Source of the DNA: Rhodocollybia butyracea
Taxonomy: Eukaryota; Basidiomycota; Agaricomycetes; Agaricales; Omphalotaceae
Length of the DNA stretch: 64,000 nt
Assembly (NCBI GenBank): GCA_015501585.1
Contig: JADNRY010000028.1
Span: 338,970 to 402,969 of the forward strand
Reading direction: 5' to 3'
Shown here: positions 10,464 to 20,760 of the stretch, piece by piece
How positions within the stretch are numbered: position 1 is the first letter of the stretch
How the letters are laid out: every line of letters starts with the position of its first letter
Notes under the pieces: model-generated
The model's input: only the letters and a program-made list of their open reading frames with translations
The model's database searches: none
What the model was told of the DNA's origin: nothing
Translations under genes and position numbers: made by a program

Positions 10464-10616
10464 TGTAACGGCTACGGCCCGTCGGCCCCTACCCCCCCTT
10501 ACATAGTGGTGCCGCTATTACATAATTACAAACCTCTTACCCTCAGATTACCCGTATTTCGCCTATTACTGCAATAGAACGAGGTATAGCTTATGTCTGA
10601 GGTCTGAGGCCTTACA
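10464..10616 (+). repeat. 3' LTR of compact element copy 1
   Basis: 153-bp partner of 8907-9059. The block gggtcaatctggggggaatg near 10350 and ggttcaatttggggggaatg just before this LTR are a duplicated polypurine region; copy 2 has only one. Confidence 0.9.
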
Positions 10617-10621
10617 GCACC

Positions 10622-11096
10622 TCTGCTAATTCAGTGTTCAAACATTCACATCGTTCACAGTCCACTGTTCAACAACATTCAACATTCAAATGCTTCAAGT
10701 TACACTTGGGTCAGATCTCCAAAAGTTAGCTACAGAAATCCAAATACGTTGAGCAATGCATTGGAAGATGGATGTACAGGATAGCAGGTTACTTTTGTTG
10801 TGGACGACAAGTCAACAAATGTAGACACCCAAAGTGGATTTTCGTTCCGGTAAGCGCCTATAAGCAGCGTCGTTCGTGGATCGTGGTTAAACCTATCGAT
10901 TCTGGGCTAAGATACAACTCGCCCAAGTTGCTGGCTTGATATCTACAGACCCTATTTTGCCAATGCCCCCAGAAACAGACATGTCCAATCTTCAGCCTGT
11001 CTATCCTCCCTTGCGCTCCGCAAAACTCTAGATCTCCTGCCTGTAGAACACCTTAGCTAAAAGATGAAATGGACTCTCCTGTTCCAGCCTGATATC
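10622..11096. other. no supported gene
   Basis: I see no convincing ORF, RNA gene or repeat between the compact element's target duplication and the start of the GC-rich repeat at 11097. Confidence 0.5.
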
Positions 11097-11630
11097 TAGT
11101 GATGTGCAGGCTGGGGCCGGGCTCAGGAGCCACGGCTAAGGCCCACTCAGCCCTGGCCAGGGCTGACAAAAATCCTGAGCCCGGCCTTCCCACAGGGCCA
11201 AGGCCAGCCAGGGCTGGGCTCAGGCTCAGGCCACGGCTCAATGCTTTGTCCTTTTTGTTGGTGTATCAGCCAAAAACAAGTACATTGTGGTGAATATTAA
11301 TGAGTAATTCACTCACAAATATACCACTAGAGTCATACACATACAACCATGCCAATATAAATTCATGGATGGTCACACAAAGTGGCATCAAAATCCAGTA
11401 TACACTTGTGATTATCTAGTTTGAGCCCATGTATGGCTAGAATAGCCAAGTAGACCAGGATCAATAGAGCATAGAAGGTTTGTGTCCTATCTTGGCCGAG
11501 ATAATCTCTAAATTCACTCATGAATCCCAGTGCTGATGGCCCTGGCCAAGGGCAATCTTCAGCCCTGCTTGAGCCTTGCCAAGGTCAGGTCAGGCTGGGG
11601 CTCAAGGGCTCTGAGCCCTAAGAATCCAGA
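11097..11630. mobile_element. hAT-like GC-rich element, right end missing
   Basis: Starts with tagtgatgtgcaggctgggg, close to the terminus of the complete element at 40807-41373 (tagtgttgtgccggctgggg). Two GC-rich arms of ggctcagg/ggcctgagcc words (11097-11240 and about 11540-11630) enclose an AT-rich centre, as in the complete copy. The expected right terminus (gcacatcacta) and the 8-bp duplication of ctgatatc are absent, so the copy appears truncated. Confidence 0.5.
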
Positions 11631-11639
11631 TCTATATTT

Positions 11640-13100
11640 TTTAATCATGGGCAGTTATGTCCAAGTAATTTTAAACTTGTTTAAATCATATTTGGCTGTA
11701 TTTAATCCAACTACTGTGATGCTGCTCTACACTGACTGTACAGCTCTTACAGTTCTTCAATATCTATTTAAACAAGTACTTTAAACAGAATATCCAAACA
11801 ATGTATCTAAATGAAAACCAAAAAAATCGCACCACTGAGATTTAAACTAGAATTAAACAAAGGTTTTGAACTTTGAAATACAGTGCTTCATTCAAACACG
11901 GACTTTGGCCAAATTCAGTTGAAGGCACCTGAATATGGCATCCCAATGCTATTCATGAATCACATATACTTACCTAAAACCCTTGCCAATTGCTTCTGCC
12001 TTGGAACACCTGGCCTCTCTTGACCTGCTCTTGTCAGATAATGATCATGGAGCAAGTTTATGTAACAACTACTACTCATGTCATACATTGAGATAAGGTA
12101 GCTAGCCTAGTGCCCAATGGCACTAGGTGAGTGGTGCCAAAGATGGTGGTTGACAAGAGAAAGGCAAATAAAATAGAACCAACTTTGCCAACAGCAGTGG
12201 GCTAGCCACGTGCGTCATGCACTGAACAATAGAATCAAACAAGAACGGTTTGGGCCAGAAGAAGGAAGAAGTCCATTTAATTACAAGTCTTAGCTTTTGG
12301 TTCTAGCTGGATTATAGCGTCGTTCCCCCAGTTTCCTTTCCAACCCCCAAACCACCTGAAGCCTACCGTCACACTAATCATTTTACTGCCATGATGCCAT
12401 CGCCAATGATTAATGAATATTTGAATGCTCAATCCATGTAAACAAACACAGAGCACCATGGTGGGTTCAAGCAGAAAGGGCACTTTCCACAGCTCACAAG
12501 ATGTTGACAACTGCAATAGCTCGTCTATAGAGGTTCTTGCTTGCAATATTCATCTCTCTTTTGCGCGATTTGGGATGTCAGCACCTCACTCATTCTTACA
12601 GCTGACACTTATCCTGAAAAATATTCTTGAGCTTCAAAACTTCTATCTTCAAATATTGTTACAACAGTGCTGGGTATGACCTAACCACAGGGATGGGAAC
12701 TTCTAGGTGTTTGTTGAACAGAAAAGGTCTGCGATCAGGAAAGGAAGCTGCTACTACCACCCTTTACCAGTAAGTAGTACCAGAGGAGATGGTACTATCT
12801 GTGCTTTGTTTGGCTGTTGTCCTTTAGTTGCTATATGGGCCGATCTTTGTCGTTTGGGACCCAGAGTCTCTTATCCAGGCACGGTAGCTGCATCTTCATG
12901 GATCCTCAGAAATATCTGCTCCTCCATCTCCACTCGCTGTCAACTCAGATATTGTATCGAACTAGAGATGACTTGTTTGTTGCATCTGTCTGGTTTCACA
13001 ACAAATAAATTGGTAAGCTGATTCAAAATTCTATCACTATCTGGACTATCTGGGCTACGTTCAACAAAGGGGGAGGGGGGGGTCTCAGTGATTTGTACAT
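11640..13100. other. no supported gene
   Basis: Short ORFs only (up to 104 codons at 12707-13021), without recognisable motifs or splice-linked partners. A G-run (gggggagggggggg, about 13068-13081) lies close to the next element. I cannot exclude a decayed gene around 12400-13020. Confidence 0.45.
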
Positions 13101-13105
13101 GAACT

Positions 13106-13239
13106 TGTTGAACTTTACAACCAGGAGATCCACAAAAGAACATGTTCGAACGACGACAACTTAGTAATAAAGCAAGCAAGTAATATATCATGTGACTATG
13201 GACCGTAAACTATATACAGCGTCTCGGCTCATACCAACA
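13106..13239 (-). repeat. 3' LTR of nested Copia element
   Basis: The 134-bp repeat runs from tgttgaact to ataccaaca on the plus strand. Its twin at 15356-16089 matches up to the MITE insertion point and again after it. Confidence 0.88.
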
Positions 13240-13859
13240 CACCCCCTGAGTCGAGACACCCCCAGAAACTATATTCATGAAGAGGGTAAAATGTCCAATG
13301 AGTTGAATCATATGATGACCGAAAACAGCAAAAATGAAAAAGAATAATCAACTAAAAACCTTCATACTCATCTCTTCAATCTCACTCAATGTAGCGGCAT
13401 CCACAGCATCCACAAAATTCAAGTCCTCAAGTGAATGTGTGACACTGGAAATCCCCAACAACAACTTCCCTTTCTTCTTCCTCTTCTTCTTTTTAGCGCT
13501 ACCTTGGGTAGAACCCATTGCCACATGAGTGGGAGATGAAGGCACAGATGAATCAGGAGTGAGGGTTGCAACATGGGCTTCTGATACGGTAACAGTGCTG
13601 AGCCATGCTTCACGCACCTCAGAAGACATGGTGGATGGTAGATCCATAACCGCAAGAGCTTCATGCTGATCTAAGGAGGCAGGCTCAGCCAAAAGCCCAA
13701 CTTGCTTCAAACGATTATGGATAATGCCTTGGTGAACATCATCAGGCATTACTGATATGCAGTATTGAGCAAAGTGACCAGAGTGACCGCACCGATAGCA
13801 GACATCAGTCCATCGCTTGGTGTTAGTCCAATCAAATTCCTGTGAGGGCCAAGTCAATG

Positions 13860-14055
13860 TGTAACACTTCCGTGGGTCGATCCATTGACCTCGCGGAAAA
13901 ATGGAACTAGCGGGGCTCGCACCCGCGCCTGCTGTGCTAACTACTACACTATAGTCCCGTGTTACCGTAGTGTTTTCTAGGGACTAATGCCCAGAGTAGC
14001 CGGGTTAACACCTAACCCTGAGGATCTATCAACGGCCGGACTACGGGCTGTTACA
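13860..14055 (-). repeat. 3' LTR of TRIM
   Basis: A 196-bp direct repeat of 14274-14469 containing the tRNA-like unit at 13903-13958. Confidence 0.88.
13903..13958 (-). ncRNA. tRNA-like Pol III unit inside TRIM LTR (copy 1)
   Basis: On the minus strand GGGACTA and TAGTTCC form a 7-bp acceptor-like stem with one G-T pair. A D-arm-like GTGT...GCAC follows, containing an A box TAGTGTAGTAG that fits TRGYNNARNNG. Next is a perfect T-arm, GCGGG-TGCGAGC-CCCGC, whose loop overlaps a B box with one mismatch to GGTTCRANNCC. Only seven bases lie where the anticodon arm should be, so it cannot be a normal tRNA. A run of five T starts one base after the acceptor stem, as in a Pol III terminator. Transcription by Pol III is inferred. 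Confidence 0.7.
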
Positions 14056-14273
14056 CCCGCCCCCCTAGACCAGACCCTGGTCTACCTGACCGAATCCAAG
14101 GGGTAACTTTGGTGCTCCTCGTAATGTAGCTTATCCTATCCAATGAATGCCATCAGGTCTGCAGGTCTTACATCATCTAGGGTAAAGCCCATCCAAGACA
14201 GCGGCCATCACAATGACATGTCACAGGACCTGGTCGCGAACTCGGGCTGTAAAGCCACTGTAGTTCCACCATA
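14056..14273. other. TRIM internal region
   Basis: A 218-bp centre without coding capacity between the TRIM LTRs. It holds the polypurine tract at its left edge and the primer-like site at its right edge. Confidence 0.7.
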
Positions 14274-14469
14274 TGTAACACTTCCGTGGGTCGATCCATT
14301 GACCTCGCGGAAAAATGGAACTAGCGGGGCTCGCACCCACGCCTGCTGTGCTAACTACTACACTATAGTCCCGTGTTACCGTAGTGTTTTCTAGGGACTA
14401 ATGCCCAGAGTAGCCGGGTTAACACCTAACCCTGAGGATCTATCAACGGCCGGACTACGGGCCGTTACA
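14274..14469 (-). repeat. 5' LTR of TRIM
   Basis: 196-bp partner of 13860-14055 with a second tRNA-like unit at 14317-14372. Confidence 0.88.
14317..14372 (-). ncRNA. tRNA-like Pol III unit inside TRIM LTR (copy 2)
   Basis: Same as 13903-13958 except for one change in the T-stem (GCGGG becomes GTGGG), which still allows G-T pairing. A box, B box, acceptor-like stem and the T-run are kept. Confidence 0.65.
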
Positions 14470-15345
14470 CGATGAGTTGGATAGAGAGTTGAACCGTGAT
14501 GACTGTTGAGGACGGGATTGAGAAGTATAGTGTGCTTCGTCACTCTCACCCCCATGATTGGGAGAAGGCGGAGCGGGCACCCAATCACCCCCAGAATGCA
14601 CAACCTTGATCAAGGAGTCTTGTTTCTGGAGGTTGCTAAGTTCCCAGGCGTTAATCACAGTAATCATATCAGTGACTGATTTCTGAGGTGACTCATTCTG
14701 TAAAACCGTGATAATGGGACCATAAGTAGCAGAGAGACCGCCCAAGACCTTATCCTGGACAAAGGATGTAGGAAGGGAGACAGCAATAGCATAAAGCTGA
14801 CGTTCTTGAATACTGAGCACCTGCTGGAGGAAGGCATTGGCTGGCTTCATGATGTCATGAGTGATGGATTGGAATTGGGCCATGAGTGAAGAATGGGTAG
14901 CAGGATCAGACCGTGCATAGAAGGCGTCAAGCTGTGCCCAAAGGAGACGACCGCTGTTCGAAACACCTACATTGTCCACCTTGATACAAACATCAGGGCT
15001 TAACGTGAGGTATAGTAGCCCATAAGCCTTCAGATTGTCACCTGTCCAAGCTCTAGCTTGTACAATGCCTGTTGGAACCGGTACTGATGGGTCAACAGTG
15101 TTCCAGTACCCTCCTGCAAGCAATAAAGCTTGGGCCTGGTTCTTTCAAGTCCAGTAATTAGTGCCCGTGAGTTTAACAATGTCAGATGGTTTGACCATGA
15201 TGGAATGAGAATATGGATGAGAGAGGATTGGGATAGATGTAGCTGATCATGGCAGCAGGCAATAGAAAGAGGATGCTGATTGTGACAGCAGGCAATAGGA
15301 AAAGACCTAGGTAATAATTGAGCAGCAAGGCAGTGGCTAACACTT

Positions 15346-15355
15346 GCCCATAACC
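15346..15355 (-). promoter_or_regulatory. primer-binding site, half tRNA-iMet type
   Basis: The plus strand reads gcccataacc directly before the LTR. On the element's strand this is complementary to the anticodon arm of initiator tRNA-Met, as in Drosophila copia, which uses an internal tRNA-iMet fragment as primer. The same word adjoins the 5' LTRs at 43578 and 59646. Confidence 0.7.
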
Positions 15356-16089
15356 TGTTGAACTTTACAACCAGGAGATCCACAAAAGAACGTGTTTGAA
15401 CGACGACGACGTAGTAATAAAGCAAGCAAGTAATACAGTGATGTGGGAGTCCTTGATACAGCGGATCGTCTTTACTGTGCGACTTTTGTTACTACGGAAA
15501 TTTAGTTAAAACAAGTATCTAGCAATTTCCTCAAGGGACTTTTAAGTACTTTGAGATACCCACAATCTTGTGAAACAAAGGGCAGGGAGTTCCGCAAAAA
15601 GATTTAGAAAATCAGGTATTTTCTCACGTTTTGGAGTCCTTGATACACGCCAAATGTGGCGTATCAAATTGTGCATCAAACAGAGTTTGCTTAACCAAAG
15701 CACAGCAACTGTCTCGGAACTTCCGGTAAGTATCTCAAGTTGAGGGAATAGTGTGCCTTTATATATTAAGCTGCTTTATTACTTTCTTTATCATTAAAAT
15801 CAAGCCCCCAAAGGGAAAGATATGTTTTTCCTCAAAAAATATTCATAAAACATAAGAATTTAGTCGATTGCTCTGCAACGTGATAAGGTATCGCCTCCAG
15901 AAATTCTAAGAAAATGTATCATACATATACATTGCTTATGAGATACTTACTTTTGCCGGATACACCCAGCAGAAAATTTTTTACGGTTAGTGTATCAAGG
16001 ACTCCCAGTGTATCAAGGAGTCCCACATCACTGTATATCATGTGACTACGGACCGTAAATTATGTACGGCGTCTCGGCTCATACCAACA
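15356..16089 (-). repeat. 5' LTR of nested Copia element, split by a MITE
   Basis: The two LTR parts, 15356-15435 and 16036-16089 (counting the TA once), add up to 134 bp and match 13106-13239. Confidence 0.85.
15436..16033. mobile_element. Tc1/mariner-type MITE (598 bp)
   Basis: Terminal inverted repeats of about 24 bp begin cagtgatgtggga at both ends with one mismatch; TA is duplicated at 15434-15435 and 16034-16035. The uninterrupted target is seen in the other LTR (aagtaatatatcatg). TA duplication and CAGTG-type ends indicate the Tc1/mariner superfamily. There is no transposase ORF. The right subterminal part repeats the end motif in tandem (tgtatcaagga-tccca twice), and a related motif (ggagtccttgatac) recurs inside near 15630. 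Confidence 0.88.
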
Positions 16090-16292
16090 GAACTGTGCAT
16101 GGTATTGTGGATTTTAGGTGTTTGACCCGTCTATCCACCCTCGTATAATTAAGATCAAGTTACTACATACAACAATCCAGTCATATTGTTTTACCATCTT
16201 CGTCGTCTCACGAGTACTATCGCCGCGCTTACACTCTTTCAATGGTTCGCTCTTCGTTTCCCTGCATACCCATGCTGCGACAGTTAATTAAA

Positions 16293-17067
16293 TCAGAAAA
16301 TACCCGGCACAAGCTTATATGGTACATTCTTTGCCCACTCATCCCACTGCGCTCCAAACTGCGCCCGCATCATCTTATCCTCGGCACTAGTCCGCTGAAT
16401 GAATTGAATATGGCAAAACACTTTGAAAGTAATCATAAGCGCGGCGAATATCTTGGCCCATAACAAATCCAACCAGCCGCACTCTAACATCCACGAGCCT
16501 GGACCGAACGCACATAGGAGTATTCCGGTGCATGCGCAAGCAGAGCTGATATAGCCTGGGTGACGAATAACGGAATAGGGACCTGTGGTGACGAGCTTAT
16601 GGTGATCGCGTATCGATACCTCGTAAGTGTAAAGTCGGCCAAGAGCGCGATATGATGCCCAGCGCAGATAGCCTCCCCATACTGTGAGAAAGACGCTGAG
16701 TATGAAGGCGGGTGTGATGGAAGGCGAAGCGAGTTTATGATCCGGAGTTTGCACCGTCGACATGGCCTGAGCAAACACACCGGTGGGGTAGTGTAAAGAT
16801 ACAATGGTTGTAATTTCGCAGAGAACAACAAAAAGAAGGAGTCTCTATGATGTATTCATATTTAGGCTCTACTATCAATTAGAAGAGTGGAGATGGCGAC
16901 GAACACACCTTGACAGCTACCCATATTGTAAGACCAAACCCAGACAAACGATCACCAGGTGGGTATTTAGAGATCTCTTGGGGCGCCGCAGGTGGATTGG
17001 GCGCAGTAGCTGCAACGTAGTAGGAGACCAAAACTACCAGGAGCAATGGTACTTTGTCAAGAGCCAT
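16293..17067 (-). CDS. isoprenylcysteine carboxyl methyltransferase-like protein (ICMT, about 236 aa)
   Basis: Exon 1 runs 17067-16909 (53 codons), a 64-bp intron (GT...AG) spans 16908-16845, and exon 2 runs 16844-16293 (183 codons plus stop). The C-terminal half carries the Ste14/ICMT signature: 'TTGPYSVIRHPGYISSA' and a C-terminal W..E...YKLVPGIF. Such enzymes are multi-pass ER membrane proteins that methylate the prenylated C-terminal Cys of CaaX proteins such as Ras and mating pheromones, using S-adenosylmethionine. The N-terminal MALDKVPLLLVVLVSYYVAA is hydrophobic. Length is close to yeast Ste14 (239 aa). It is a close paralogue of 21311-22085 in opposite orientation; similarity reaches into the 5' leader. 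Both copies appear intact. Whether this is the housekeeping ICMT or an extra family member is not clear. Confidence 0.85.
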
Positions 17068-17107
17068 AGTGGGGGGAAGTTCGGCAACAGCAGTCGTGGA
17101 ACTTAAA

Positions 17108-18060
17108 CGACGCGTATGGAGAGTCTAAGCGTATTTATAGACATGCTGGACTGACTGTGAGTTTCCAAATTGGAAAAGGCTACATTCGTTATGTATATAC
17201 TTACACACACAATTGCCTGTATGCGTGTATGCCTGCCCACAGAGCCATCTTGACAGCGGCGGGGCCTTGTTGCCGCGGGGCCGGGTATATTACTACTGCT
17301 ACTACGACTACTGCTTGTGGAAGCTTTCACGGTTTCTTGGGGAGTTATAACAGGTTAATCACTTGCATCTTTACGTTATCTGATATCGATTAGTATTTAT
17401 TAGTGATGACAGTTGCCGGCGGTGATGCTAGATACTATATGGCTGTAAGCTCCCAGCTTTTCCTATCTCCCGCGGGCAGACAAGCAAACTTGATTTAGAC
17501 TGGCATTTCATTTTTGTACCGGCCGGAGCAAATATAGTGTCTGTTATCTAGTTCGTGTTAAGTATCTATAGAACAGCCTGAGCGGGAGCATTGGATGAGC
17601 TTCAAGATTGCCGGTTTCGTTGTGGGCGTACAGGAATAGAGGGTCATCTGTCCCAGTTGTGTTCATTTTTGTGGTCCTTTGAGAGAGCCTCTCTGTGGAG
17701 ACGCCGGCTGTTCGGATGATTACCATGTTTATGTTGAGCAAAAACAAATCAACGGGAAGGTGAGCCTGAGGTGGGCGAGTCCAGGATAACATGGGCGGCC
17801 AAAGTAACTCCAGGGGGTGTGGATAAAACGTAAATATGCCAGCTCCAACTTCAAATCGAGTCTAACTATACAGTTTAGGATCATCACACTCTGGCTCCCT
17901 GCGCTTGACTAGCAGAACAGTGTATCATATACCTTTGTATCTATTTCCAGGATTGTTATAGCAATTTTGTGGTCAACTTTAAGGGACTCATGAGGAAACT
18001 TGATATCGCTGATCCGCGAAATGTTTGTGAGTGAAGGTAGGAAGTACCAATAGTTTAATA
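17108..18060. other. no supported gene
   Basis: Upstream region of the minus-strand ICMT gene. The small ORFs (17157-17393, 17544-17792) show no motif and no splice partner. An unassigned minus-strand ORF at 18062-18433 (123 codons) follows; I cannot tell whether it is real. Confidence 0.45.
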
Positions 18061-18515
18061 ATTAATAATGTCCAGGCAATAGTCGGTGTACTTGTGTGGA
18101 ATCCGGTAGGGGGGGTCTGCAAATACTTCGCTGAATTGCCTTGTCATCCTCATCCATCGAGAAACTGCCCACATGGCTGGCAAAGTACATAGACGCTTCG
18201 CTGTGATATTTCCGCTGTACTGCCTGGTAAATGCGTTCAGTTATAGGCAGATTAATGCTCCCATCGTGACTGAATGAGGTCAATGATCGGGTTCGCCTCA
18301 ATCTTGCCTTGTTCTGGGGAGGTTTTTGCGAAGTTTGGCAACCAGTGTTATGATTGTGGGATCTGATACACCGATGATCGTGAAGTAGTTCCAAAAAGGT
18401 TTGGTAGTTCATGTCTGCCTTTGATTTCTCCAAAGCTACGTTGATAGCGCATCCGTTACCGGCCGATTGAAAGTGAGGCCCAGATCAATGTAGGATGCAT
18501 GCTACTTACGTCCAT

Positions 18516-19903
18516 TGTGTAAGTAAATCGTGAAACTGCAGTGATTGTCTCGTAACGAACTCCCAATTATCATCGATGACTTCTGGAGGGAGGGTCATTC
18601 TCACAGTACCCTGGGGTCCTATAGGACACTCACCATCTTTCGGAGCGTCTTCCGGACCCGGGACAAGTGTCTTCCAGATCTACTATCTCAAAACCATCAT
18701 CCGGAACCTCAAATATTGGATACCCTTGAGCTTGTGCATATTTTGGGTCGAAAGGATCGAACCCGCGGTATCTTATGTATTCAGACACACCTAGATACTG
18801 GGAGTCATCCCATTTATCACCATAAACAAATGCGCGGAATGAAGGAAAGGTTCCCAGAAGTCTCTTAGTTTCCTGATTCATTGGAATGACTCCCAGTGGG
18901 TCCATAGACCAAAAATATAGAGGATCATGGAAGGCAAATGAGGGACGGATGAAATGTTAAATTCCCTCACCGGAGCAATAAATAGATAGATGTCGCATCC
19001 AGTGGCTGGTTGCATCCAATGGGTCCCTAAATAACTTGCCTTCTACTACAGTCATTAGTTTCATTGTGGATGATTTGAAATACGAGAATCACTGGATGAA
19101 CTGTCTTTCTTTGTGACAGGAGTGCTCGTAGACCATCAATACTCTAAAAAACACAATCAAATTCAGTATGAACAGCTGATAAAGATGTAAATACAAATCG
19201 GTACTTGAGATATGCATATAGCATTGGTCTGGAGGTGCATGGGCGCAGAAGGTACTCATAGGGAATAAGTCCTATGACAACAATTGTTAGATGCCAGCAC
19301 GATATTTGAAAAGCTCATACCGTCATGGAATATCATTGCTGGCAAGTCCCACTGAACAATTCCATACAGCTGTGCTAAGTTTGGGCTCCTGAAATATGAT
19401 CTACATTAAGTGATAGAGCTATAAAACCATTTAGCAGAGATGCTACCGTATGCAAGAGTACTGGAGTAGATCCTCTTCGAATTCCTGAGAGATAATAAGT
19501 ATCTAGGAAAAGATACGATTGGAATAGTAATTATCTCACGTTTTTAGCTTTTGGACGACCACAGTATATCGGTTCGATTTATATTGCACGGTACAAATGG
19601 TTCGCACGACCCGAGCTAAGTCTCTGTCTCCCCAATCCTGGCTCTTGCAGCATACTGTTGGACCAAGGAGATAAATGTCACTCATGTAGATAACAGGAAA
19701 CTGTATTTTTGGCTTTGCTGAACACCTGGAAATAAGGAACTGATAGTAGTGAGCTAGCGCACTTGTTTTCCTGGAGCAACCTCGATCCGAGCGTTATCCT
19801 GATGATAGTTGTTAGTGACTACAAGGTCCTGGCCAACCACATTGAATTCGGCCCCTTCAATAGTAAATTTAGATGAGTTTTCAAAGAATTTGGGTGATGC
19901 CAT
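18516..19903 (-). pseudogene. VVTNNYHQ-family gene, decayed copy A
   Basis: A dead paralogue of the gene at 33560-35826. Exon 1 (19903-19763, 47 codons) is intact: MASPKFFENSSKFTIEG, then DLVVTNNYHQ and a splice site after GKQ, exactly as in the paralogue. Downstream exons with MSDIYLLG, SPNLAQLYGI, WDLPAMIFHD and LIPYEYLL can be followed. A deletion of several hundred bases then joins sequence equivalent to 'HWMQPASG' directly to 'IYLFIAPVREFNISSVP'. A one-base deletion follows (near 18930), then 'EYIRYRGFDP' and 'GYPIFEVPDD' and a C-terminal exon out of frame. Function unknown in either copy. Confidence 0.75.
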
Positions 19904-20308
19904 GGAATGTGGGTGGTAGCAGAGATGGGCGAGTGAGCTCTACCCAGACCGAAAGCTGTTGAGTATGATCTAACAGCAACGAGGTCACGGAATAGTGCCG
20001 TTTCTAAGAATGGACTTGCGCTACCGGCAGATTTCATACAGCTTCGTACAGGTATTCGATATCTGATTCTCAAGCTATGTGTCGAAGGAGATACCTCGGG
20101 CTAACTTGGAGTCCCGCCCCCGCCATCTACTTCCGTATCAGGTGGGACGCGTTTCGGTACAAGATAGGTTTATCCTCCCCTTAGGGGATCTTTACTTTTC
20201 CCTTCCTCTATTATTTATCCTTCCGTTTTCATTTATCCGAGTGCCTTAGTTTATCTTGGCAGTTTCGTGGCCTTACTTATATACTTGACGTGTAGTCAGT
20301 TATCCCTC

Positions 20309-20485
20309 AGTTGTTTGTATCCGTACACTTCTGAGGGTAAGTCTGTTTATTTATACTTATGTGATACTTATACTTACGGTTTATATGTAGACTTTACTTA
20401 TACGTTTCACAGGTAAATAACTTGTTCCAAAACGAGTTGTTTGTATCCGTACACTTCTGAGGACTTTACTTATACGTTTCACACT
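20309..20485. repeat. imperfect local tandem duplication
   Basis: The words gttgtttgtatccgtacac (20309 and 20436) and actttacttatacgtttcac (near 20393 and 20463) each occur twice, so a unit of about 127 bp was duplicated and the second copy lost its middle. No coding role is visible. Confidence 0.6.
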
Positions 20486-20760
20486 ATGCCGCACACATGA
20501 CGTCCATAGTTAAACTTTAGACCGTGAGGTTCTCACAACTCGACATCCATGTACCTGTAGATGCCTGCAAGTGTTTACAGTTCTCCAAAGAATATAAAAT
20601 ACAAAAAAACAGGAGCCTAAGCAATCATAGATTGATGGAAAAGCGTTGGAGCGCCCGCTGCTAGAGGAGGGCCGCTTCAGCCTTTCAGGTAGCGGCGTAT
20701 GTGGTTTGAAACCAAAATGCTAGGGTCCCGCGCCGGGAGGTGATTGTTGAAGTGTTGAAG

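Larger units (their letters stand above)
8907..10616 (+). mobile_element. compact LTR retrotransposon with one unknown ORF, copy 1
   Basis: Two 153-bp LTRs (8907-9059 and 10464-10616) differ at one position by my reading, TG...CA ends are present, and the 5-bp target duplication is GCACC (8902-8906, 10617-10621). A purine tract (tttggggggaatg) precedes the 3' LTR. The interior codes one protein with no recognisable Gag, protease, RT or integrase motif, interrupted by one stop. The near-identical LTRs indicate a recent insertion. A homologous element with different LTRs of almost the same length lies at 48677-50154, so this is a family rather than a chance capture. Confidence 0.88.
13860..14469 (-). 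mobile_element. TRIM (610 bp) with tRNA-like unit in each LTR
   Basis: Two 196-bp LTRs (13860-14055, 14274-14469) with two differences by eye flank a 218-bp non-coding centre. Minus orientation: the polypurine tract (ctaggggggcggg on the minus strand) adjoins the 3' LTR, and a TGG-starting primer-like site (tggtggaactacag) lies two bases inside the 5' LTR. The target duplication is caatg/cgatg with one change (13855-13859, 14470-14474). The LTRs start TGTAAC and end TTACA. Unusually, each LTR contains a tRNA-like Pol III unit. Confidence 0.85.
13348..15198 (-). pseudogene. Copia-type gag, disrupted
   Basis: The frame starts at ATG 15198 (MVKPSDIVKLTGTNYWT) and meets TGA at 15145-15147 where WxxW-type Gag sequence expects Trp, then continues in frame from 15123 to the TRIM at 14469. 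Conserved features of UBN2/Copia Gag: 'LLWAQLDAFYARSD' and a helical segment to about residue 220. After the TRIM (13859 downwards) the frame resumes with a zinc knuckle, CYRCGHSGHFAQYC, and a Lys-rich tail. Removing the TRIM and one copy of its target duplication restores the frame, so the TRIM landed inside gag. No protease or RT follows. Confidence 0.8.
13106..16089 (-). mobile_element. gag-only Copia element carrying two nested insertions
   Basis: Two LTRs of 134 bp: left 13106-13239, right 15356-16089 after removing a 598-bp MITE and its TA duplication. The outer target duplication GAACT lies at 13101-13105 and 16090-16094. Minus orientation is shown by gag and by the primer site gcccataacc next to the right LTR (15346-15355). 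The interior has gag only, broken by a nonsense codon and by a 610-bp TRIM. No pol is present, so the element depended on enzymes in trans. Insertion order: Copia element first, then the TRIM and the MITE in unknown order. Confidence 0.88.

Noticed and set aside
11099..11293. ORFs in the GC-rich region at 11053-11293
   Set aside because: They translate the repeated ggctcagg words of the hAT-like element on both strands.
13903..13958. A functional tRNA gene
   Set aside because: There is no anticodon arm; only seven bases separate the D-arm-like and T-arm sequences.
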